Source: Monoraphidium neglectum
Lineage: Eukaryota > Chlorophyta > Chlorophyceae > Sphaeropleales > Selenastraceae
NCBI RefSeq assembly: GCF_000611645.1
Contig: NW_014011552.1
Span: 1-10,577 of the forward strand
Reading direction: 5' to 3'
Length of the DNA stretch: 10,577 nucleotides
Shown: positions 1 to 7,300 of the stretch, in pieces
Layout: each line of letters starts with the position of its first letter
Position numbering within the stretch: position 1 is the first letter of the stretch
Notes under the pieces: model-generated
The model's input: only the letters and a program-made list of their open reading frames with translations
Told to the model about the DNA's origin: nothing
Databases searched by the model: none
Translations under genes and position numbers: made by a program

Positions 1-3000
1 GCGCCGCACCTCGAGGCGCGTGCGCGCGACGTTGTAGGTGTGCATCGCCGCCGCCAGGCCGCGGCTGTCGCATGCCGGCATCACCGCCGCCAGCGAGCCG
101 GGGCCGTACACCTCTGACAGCTCCTGATGCACCAGCTCCTGGGGGGTTGGGAATTGGTTGGGTTTAATGGATGGCAGGGAGCAGGTGTTGCATATCTGAA
201 ACATTGGGGTGTGTGTGTATGTGTGTGTGTGTGTGCGTGCGTGCGTGCATGTGTGTGTGTGTGTGTGTGTGTGCAGATGCATGAGTGTCTTTGAAAGCAT
301 GTGGGCGTGTGTGAGTTGAGGAGCGGATGCGTGTTATGTTTGTGGTCATGTGTGTGTGAGCGATAAACATGCCTAAGTGAGGCCGTGGAGTCTTTCGAGA
401 AGAAACGGGCCTTGCCACCCAGGTGTGAGACATCATGTGCCCCATAGAAACAACAATCAAGGGACAGTGGAGTGCGCTGAGATGCGGCAAGCGGCCGCAG
501 CGCCCGCACGCACGGCGGTGCCTCTGCTGTCGTATTGCCCGCCCGCCCCGCCGCCCCAGCCAGGCGACACCCTCCGCAGCGCCCCAGGGACCCTCACCTC
601 GACACCCATCCCGGTGACCAGCCGCTCGTGCGCGCGCCGCCACTCGTCGTGCCGCCTGGTCCCACCGCGCCGCACGAGCCCCAGCGCCTCGCGCCCCCAG
701 CGCCGCAGCCGCCCGACGCCGCCCTCGGCGCCCGCCTCGGCCTCGCTGTACTGCGGCGCCGGCGCCAGCAGCCCGGTGGCGCTGTCCGGCGTCCGCTGCC
801 GCACCTCCCCAGGCCCCGCCCCGCCCCCGGGGCCCCGCCCCGCGGCCGCCGCGGGGCCCGGCGCGCCGTCGTCAAGAGTGGACACGCGCGCTGTCGGAGG
901 CTCCGACGCGTCCGCCATCGACAGCCGGACAGTGCACGCCTCATCAAACTCGTCCGGCCCCTCAAAGCCCTCGTCCCCTCGCCGTCCCTCTTGACCGCTC
1001 CCGCCCGCCGCCGCGGCCGCGGGGTCATCAGCGCCCGGCTGCCCCGACCGCCCCTCCGCGACCGGCCCGGGCGCCAGCTCAGCATGGAGGCCGCCGCTGC
1101 CGCTGTCGTCGGAGGGCGCCTTGCGTAAGTACGCAACGCCAAACGCGCGCTCCCAGGACTCCCGGACGCGCCGCTTCCAGGGGCCGGGGATCGCCCAGCC
1201 AAAAATGCCGTTGACGACCTGGCCAAGGGGAGCGTGACACGGCAGGCGCGGCGCGGTGTGGCGCGGAGCACTGGCGGCCTTGGGTGCAAACTCAAGCAGC
1301 GGCGATGCACGGCCCCTGTACAGAAGAAACGACAACACCCCTAGGGTGTCAACCTCACGCCATGCGCATGACATGATTAGCAGCAGATGTTGTGCATACA
1401 ATGGCAGGCAGTGTCTGTGAGCCCCGCCCAGCCACCTGCAGAGCGCGGTTGAGTATGGTGCCCTGCGGCAGGCCGGGGATGTCCGTGACTAGCACAGTGC
1501 GGCTGGCGGCGCCCGGGGACGCGGCTGCCAGGTACCTGAAGGTTACGAGACACACCGAGCCGCGACGCGGGGGTGGGCAGAGGGGCTGTTTGGCATATCG
1601 CCAGCGGTGGGTTTCGCGCTGCTGAATCTCTCGGTGCCTCTTCTCAGTGCACTCACGACGACGACGCGCGTGCTGCCGCTAGAGCTCTCTCCTCCTTTCG
1701 CGCCATGGGTCGCGCAGAGTGCGGCCCCTTCCAACAGCGGCCCCCAAAAGGCCCGGGCAGGCAGCTGGTGGGAAGTTACCCCCACTTGCCCACCTGTACC
1801 GCAGCTCCACCGCCTCAGTCGAGTACCGCCACAGCAGCTGCGCATGCGAGGTGAAGGCCAGATGTCTGCAAAGCTCGCACAACATGACGTCATCGACACC
1901 TGTGCACGGGGCCGCAAGCACGGGCACCCACCAACCGCACAAGGCTGCAGGGTGCCGCTCCCCTCAACCAGACCGCCCCCGTCTCGGGTCCACCACTGGC
2001 GCCTGCCAGCGCCGCGCTCACCCGCATGGCTATGATGCTGACGACGTAGACCGAGACTAGGTGCACCCACAGCCGCCTGTCCCCCGGCGCCACGTTGGCC
2101 ATGCTGAGCTTGTCAAGGCTCGAAAACACGTAGCTGGGGGCACGAGGGTGTGGCATGACAGAGATGTGTGCGTGCGCGTACGCGTGTGTGTGTGTGTGTG
2201 AGGGGGGAGGACGTGAATGACATGCAACGTCATGACAAGGCGAGCAGTGGTGCGCGTGCGACAGATTCAGAAGCTTCATGCGGCCCGCAGCCCAGGGCAG
2301 CTGGCCCCCGAGCCGATCCACCCAAGGCGCGCCCCTCCCCACCCCCTTGGAAAGTCCTCCGCGCCCCCTTACGTGTTGTTCTTGACGTTCTGCGCCAGGT
2401 CGTCCAGCGTGAGCCCCGGCCCCAGCTTGATCTGGGGCGGCGCGTCCACCGCGCCGTCGCCGTTTGCGTCCAGCACGCTGTCCAGGTTGCCGCCCGTGAA
2501 GTTCACCGGGAGCACGACGCCCACGCACCACAAGGTCACCCAGCTGAAGAAGGTCAGGCCTGCAGAGGAGACGAACAGGGCGCCGTCAAAACTAGCCGGG
2601 ACACCTCCGACCGCCAGTTGCGCACGGGTCTGGCGCCTGCTTGCCTCCATCCGAGCGGTCGAATTCCAGCCGCGCCCCGCAGAGCACTGGGGAGTTGACC
2701 CTGATCAAATTGAATTGCGCATGCGCACGGTGTGCAGGCTTTCACGCACGCATGCATGCACGCCGCATGCCATGGCCCACCGAAGCGGATGACTCTGAGG
2801 TACATGGCCACGTCCAGCCCCCCCGTGGCGCGCAGCACCTCCGCCTCCCGCAGCCGCAGTAGGGGCCAGACCCACGTGAGCAGCGTCAGCGGCAGCGGCG
2901 GCGGCTGCGGCGTGCCGGGCGGCGGGTGGCCGGGCGGGCCGACGGCGACGGCCATTGCGTCGTCCGCGGTGCGGAAGCGGCTGGGGGCGTACCAGCGCCT

Positions 3001-3512
3001 GAGGGGGCGCGGCGGGGGGCGGCGCGGGAGCGGGGACGGCGGTGGGGCCGTCGCAACGAAATGTTCCTGAAGCCGGGCGCTTCACTACTTGCCCGGGCCC
3101 CGCCAGGCGACAGTGGCCGCGTCGCGTCGATCCGCGCAGCGCGTTGAGCTTGCGGAAGGCGCGTGTGCCAGGCGCAGCCCGAGGGTCGGGGTCGTACTGC
3201 CGCCGTACCTGCTCCAACGCGCCACGCGCAGGAGGCTGAAGACGCTGAAGCACCCCAGGGCTGCGAGTCGCGGCGCAGGCGAGGGCGGTGCTGAGATCGA
3301 GGTTGCCGCGGCCGTGTGCATTGGTGCGTGTATGGCCATGCAGCTGCGGGTGGCGAGCCCAGCGCCGAGCCGTGCTGGACGCGAGCCGCATGCAAAGCGG
3401 GGCATGCTCTTGCATCTTCGCAATCGAGCGCCTGTTGGCCGCGACGCGTCCGCTCACCGATTGCCATGTCGATCCCCAGAGTGACGCCCACGGTGCGCGT
3501 GTCGGCCGCCAT
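1..3512 (-). CDS. CSC1-like: OSCA/CSC1-like (TMEM63/ERD4-type) hyperosmolality-gated cation channel, 5' part, 9 exons, partial at window edge
   Basis: Likely a mechano-/osmosensitive Ca2+-permeable channel of the plasma or an internal membrane. Exons (transcript order): 3512-3458, 3260-3209, 2998-2781, 2559-2373, 2133-2022, 1837-1794, 1535-1436, 1218-598, 138-1. All introns are GT-AG and every phase matches, giving 509 codons without a stop. The start MAADTRTVGVTLGID resembles the OSCA N-terminus, its context is CACAATGGC, and an in-frame TAA lies upstream at 3539-3537. Seen in order: N-terminal helix (about 13-30, GCFSVFSLLR); RWYAPSRF; GLDVAMYLRVIRFG; TM1 (about 110-130, FFSWVTLWCVGVVLPVNF); an extracellular loop ending in SSLDKLSMANV; TM2 (about 190-207, LWVHLVSVYVVSIIAMR); LLWRYSTEAVELRYRYL; TVLVTDIPGLP; and the start of the cytosolic loop (ELVHQELSEVYGPGS). 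This order matches the RSN1_TM then PHM7_cyto domains. The main TM bundle and stop codon lie beyond position 1. Oddities are a 207-codon low-complexity exon and an EF-hand-like loop. The family call is strong; gating and ion specificity are inferred from the family. Confidence 0.9.
139..597 (-). other. Intron 8 of the OSCA-like gene (459 nt, longest intron in the window)
   Basis: The donor GTGAGG starts at 597 and the acceptor ccccag ends at 139, in phase 0. The middle is a degenerate (CA)n tract on the transcript strand. I see no further exon-like similarity inside it. The other introns of this gene are 3457-3261, 3208-2999, 2780-2560, 2372-2134, 2021-1838, 1793-1536 and 1435-1219. Confidence 0.8.
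208..274. repeat. (TG)n microsatellite with TGCG interruptions
   Basis: Almost uninterrupted alternating TG, with a CGTG/CATG block in the middle (about 234-250). More scattered TG pairs continue to about 360. It lies inside intron 8 of the channel gene, so it reads as CA repeats in that transcript. Alternating purine-pyrimidine of this length can adopt Z-DNA. Confidence 0.95.
598..1218 (-). other. Exon 8 of the OSCA/CSC1-like gene: 207-codon low-complexity cytosolic insertion
   Basis: Codons 257-463 of the channel. The acceptor is ...cccttggccag before GTCGTCAAC and the donor is GTCGAG before GTGAGG, both phase 0. The first about 33 residues (VVNGIFGWAIPGPWKRR, then RESWERAFGVAYLRK) look folded or amphipathic. 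The middle about 125 residues are rich in Gly, Ala, Pro, Asp and Glu and are probably disordered. The last about 45 are basic (RLRRWGREALGLVRR, WRRAHERLVTGMGVE). It falls between TVLVTDIPGLPQG and ELVHQELSEVYG, where land-plant OSCAs as I recall them have only a short link. The frame is open for 621 nt, but other frames here are also open because of the high GC, so openness alone is weak evidence. The matching splice phases on both sides are better evidence. Confidence 0.75.
2164..2201. repeat. (TG)n/(CG)n alternating tract in intron 4 of the OSCA-like gene
   Basis: About 38 nt of mostly strict purine-pyrimidine alternation, including TGCGTGCGCGTACGCG followed by about eight TG units. It is 31 nt inside the exon 5 acceptor (exon starts at 2133), so it lies just upstream of the acceptor in the transcript. 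Confidence 0.9.
2435..2470 (-). other. EF-hand-like Ca2+-binding loop coded in the first extracellular loop of the OSCA-like channel
   Basis: Exon 4 encodes LDSVLDANGDGAVDAPP at about residues 134-150. D139, N141, D143, G144 and D147 fit positions 1, 3, 5, 6 and 9 of an EF-hand or dockerin-type loop. Position 12, normally Glu or Asp, is Pro, so this is at best an incomplete site. It lies just after TM1, a segment expected to face outward in this family. Confidence 0.5.
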
Positions 3513-4370
3513 TGTGCTGCGTTTATGCTGTACAACTTAACCCGCCAGTGTGCAAGAGGAAGGGCCCCTGGTCGGCTGTCACAGCTGAGCGGCGAGCAGC
3601 GGCGCAGGCGTGTTGCGCACTAGCGTGTCACCCTTCCGCACGCAGTCCGTCGGCTATGTTACGCTTGATCAATCCATCTCGAAGGCTCTGATGACTCGCA
3701 AGACGCTCCAATGGAAAAACGAGGCCCGCGGGCAGTGGTGTGACCCGGGTGAGGCCAGCACCAAGACGGGTGCAAGACTTATATACTAAGATGTAACGCG
3801 ATCACAGGGTACTCCGTGCTCTCAAATAACAACTACGAGATCAAGACCCTGCATGCAGTTCGTACTGTGTTTGCGATTGCTGTCCGAGACCCGCTGATTG
3901 CTCCACAGGTCTTGGGTTTGCTTCAATTCTTATACAGATTGCTCAGAGAACTTCGTAGTGTTACACACATTCTCAAACAAGGCCTCTCCCTTGCGACAGT
4001 GGTTCAAGTCGTGAAGAGCACGGCCATAGCTGGTGGCCCCAGCTGATAGCTGCAAACGTCGTGTTCGGTCGAGGTGGGTTGAACTGGATGTCTCGAGGCT
4101 CAGCTGTCTCGCTGATCTCTGCGACCGGGACTATGCCGCGCACAGGCCGCGTGCTCTCGTCTGGAAAACAAGTAGCTTGAATCTTGAACCTCCCAATGGC
4201 CCTGAGGTGCAACCTCACCGTGTTGTCACGTGCTCATGGATGGGTGAGGCGTGCACGAGGCGCGCCCGGGCCCGCATGCGCCACGGCGTTGAACGAATGT
4301 TCCCAGCATCAAGCCGATCGCGGCGACACATCGGCGCGCGCCGCGACGCAGGACCGTGTGAGTTTAGCCC
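3513..4370. promoter_or_regulatory. Divergent intergenic region holding both promoters and 5' UTRs
   Basis: 858 nt between the start codons of the channel gene (minus strand) and the paladin-like gene (plus strand). About 3640-4060 is only around half GC by eye, much lower than the exons or introns around it. The ORFs here (for example 3816-4046, plus strand) resemble no family I know. I see no tRNA, snoRNA, terminal repeat or transposase. A TATA match is listed separately. A small perfect hairpin (AGCTGG-tggcc-CCAGCT) sits at 4028-4044. Transcription start sites cannot be placed from sequence alone. Confidence 0.7.
3778..3785 (-). promoter_or_regulatory. Candidate TATA box for the OSCA-like gene
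   Basis: The minus strand reads TATATAAG, a full match to the TATAWAAG consensus, 266 nt upstream of the ATG at 3512. A start about 30 nt downstream would leave a 5' UTR of about 235 nt. The plus strand reads CTTATATACTAAG, so use by the divergent gene (start 4371, nearly 600 nt away) is less likely. Confidence 0.45.
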
Positions 4371-7300
4371 ATGGGCGAGGCGGCAGAGGCCGCAAACCTT
4401 GACCTATCATCTGTCAAGCCTGGTGAGCTTCAGCTGGGCATGCAACAGGGCGCCACTGTGTGGCGCACATGCACAGCAGAACGAGATGCGGCAGCATCAG
4501 GGGCAGGCTTGGGATGGCATCGCCTGGAAGCCTGCCGCCACCAAACCCCACAGTCATCCAGCCAGCACACAGGTCAAAAGCGTCAAGCGCGGGGACGCGC
4601 AAATGCTTAGCTGTCCCTCTGACAAGGCACGGCGCCACGCGCCGCCCTGGACACACTCGGCGCGCCAGTCCCGCTCCTCACACGCGGGCCCCCCTTGCCG
4701 CGGCCGCCCCCAACCCTGCAGAGGATGTAATAAAGGAGCGCACGGGGGACGTTCTCTTGAAGAACACCCTCTTGAAAGCCGACCACTTCCCAGGTGCGCC
4801 GGCGCGATCACCCGAGGGCCCTAGGCCGCACAATTTCGAGCCTCGCTCACTGGCCAGCCGCTGTTAAAGACGCCCTGCCGCCGCTATGCCTGCGAAGTCA
4901 TGCGCACGCGCTGCAACTCGGCCGCCGCTGCGCGTTCCAACTTGCTGTTGTCATTGTCGACCACACCGCGCGCAGGGTGCCAGAACACCAAGCTGACACC
5001 CCTCCTGGATGGAGCCCCAAACTTTCGCCAGGTGCGGCGCGGCAGCGGCGGCGCCGTGGCCCGGCCGTGCTGTGCTGTGCTGCGCGGGTGCCGGCACCTT
5101 CCCCACCTCGTGTGAACACCCGTTCTCTGCCTTCGCGCGAGATACACCTGCACCTTTACTGCTTGCATGCTTGCGGGCTCCCCCCAACCAGCTCCCACAA
5201 GAGCCCGCGGCACTCCCTCCCTGCCATGCGCCAGGTGGAGGGCCTACCTGTGTACGGCGTTGCCATCCCCACGGTCAGGGGCGTGCGCAACGTGCTGGAC
5301 GCAGTTGGCAGCGCCAAGGGTGAGGGGCGGCCTGCAGCGGCCACAACGCGCTGTTCCCGGCTCCGGGCCTCGGCTGAGCGGCGGGGCCTTGGCCGGCTGG
5401 CGGGCAATGTCCGGCCAGCGAGCCCCTCCAGCATGTCAGCGTCTGCGGCAGGTTCCGCGTTTCCGCTGCCTTGAACCCACTGCGGCGCTCTTAAACCAGC
5501 CTCTCCCGTCCAGGAACCGCCTGGCGCCCCCCCCCCCCCTGCTCGCACTGTCGTGGCGGGCGCTCAAAACCCCCCTCCCCTGCATCGCAGGCGGGCGTCG
5601 CGTGCTGTGGCACAACCTGCGGGAGGAGCCCGTGCTGTACATCAACGGCAAGCCCTACGTCGTGCGGGAGGCGGACCAGCCGTTCTGCAACCTCGAGTAC
5701 ACAGGCATCGACCGCAGCAGGTGCGGGCCCTTGCCCCGCTTGGCACACCTGATCATTGGGACGGGAGCTGTGCGTTGGTGAACGCTTCACATCACCCGCC
5801 CTGCAGAAGGCCCGCTGTGAGGCTGCCAGGCTGTGCGTGTAGGTCTTGTGCAGACAAGGCTGCGCGAATCATTGCGTTCTGAACGCGGCGGATCTCGGCG
5901 CACCGGCAGGGTTGAGGACATGGAGGCGCGCCTGAAGGTGGACGTGCTGACGGAGGCGGCGCTGTTTGATAATCACATCCTGGTGACTGAGGAGGATGAC
6001 GACATGCAGGTGTGCGTGCAAGCGCGGATGGCGGCAAGGACGCTGGCCGTGGGGCTGGGCGGTACCCAGGCCCGTGGGCGATTTCGACCGTTGCTTGCCC
6101 AGTTGCATGGAATGCTTGTCAAGGCCGTGATTGCCTTTGCTGTGGACAGGCGTGCATGCGCACCCAGATCAGGGTGTTATCAACGAGCTGTCAGTAAATA
6201 ACAAGCGCTGGGTAGCGCGGAGACCGCAGGAAGTCTACATTTCAGCTTCAGCAAACCTGCTTTGCGCCTGTTGTGCCGCATGCATCGGACCGGCCCCTCC
6301 CCCAGGTGGTGGACCAGTGGGAGCCCGTGACTGAGGCGGACGTGCAGACGCCGCTGGAGGTGTACCGCGAGCTCAAGGCCGACGGGTGGGGATGCGGGCC
6401 AAACAACGGGGACGCGAACGAAAAAGGGGGGGGGGGCGCGCATGAGCGAGCGGCCCCGCCGGCCTCCTGCCGCAGGCCGCATGCATGGGACGCCCGCACG
6501 CAGCAGTGCAGGCCCTGGCGCGCGGTCCAAGTAGTGGCGTCGCTCTCCCGCCTCTCAAATCTCGGGCTCCTTTGTTGGACCTTCTTGGCCCCTCTCACTG
6601 GCGACGGCGCAGGTATGATGTGGAGTACACCCGCCTGCCGATTACGGATGAGAAAGCACCCAAGGACTCCGACTTTGAGGTGCGAGCAGGGGCAAGGGAA
6701 TGCCATAGACGCACAGCTGGGCGTGGACCTTGCCTGGTGCCCGCCGCTTCCCCTCGCTCCATGTCATGCTGGTTTCCGAAGTTTGCTCCCCAATATGCTG
6801 ACGCGTGCGGCCAATTTGCCACCGCAGGTCTTTGTGCGGCGCCTGTGGAACGTGCCGCCCTCCACGGCGCTCATCTTCAACTGCCAGATGGGCCGCGGCC
6901 GCACCACCACGGGCATGATCATCGGCTGCCTCGTGCTGCTGCGCCGCATGGGCGCCTTCCCTGCGCCCCGCGGCCCCAGCGAGGCTGGCGGTGCCCCGGC
7001 CCCCAACGCCACCAACGGCGCCGCCGCGGCCCCGCTCGCGCCGACGGCCGGCGCGCTGCCGCCCGTGCCGGCCTGGTTCGCCGAGGCCGCAGAGGCGGCG
7101 CCCGCGCCGCCTGGCGGCGACCGGCTGCGCGCTGGGCTGTGGGGCGTCGTGCGGAGCCTGCTGCGCGTGCTGGAGTCGGGCAACATGGGCAAGGCGGTCC
7201 TGGATTCCGTCGTGGACGCGGCGTCTGCGATGCAGAACCTGCGGGAGGCGATCGCGCAGTACCGGGGGCGCGTGCTGGCGGAGACCAAGGAGAGGCGCAG

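Noticed and set aside
377..1128. Plus-strand ORFs of about 200 codons opposite channel exon 8
   Set aside because: Pro/Arg-rich shadows of the minus-strand exon. The minus-strand reading has matching splice phases on both sides.
3996..4015. GGTTCAAGTC resembling a tRNA B box
   Set aside because: No A box at the right distance and no cloverleaf pairing around it.
3816..4046. Plus-strand ORF of 76 codons in the low-GC intergenic region
   Set aside because: No recognisable family, composition unlike the exons nearby, and no splice partner. It is more likely promoter or 5' UTR sequence.
4460..4793. Alternative unspliced start for the paladin-like gene at 4460, reading straight into exon 2
   Set aside because: It gives a low-complexity N-terminus unlike the family. 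The spliced model from 4371 has an upstream stop, a matching phase and a family-like SVKPEDVIK junction.
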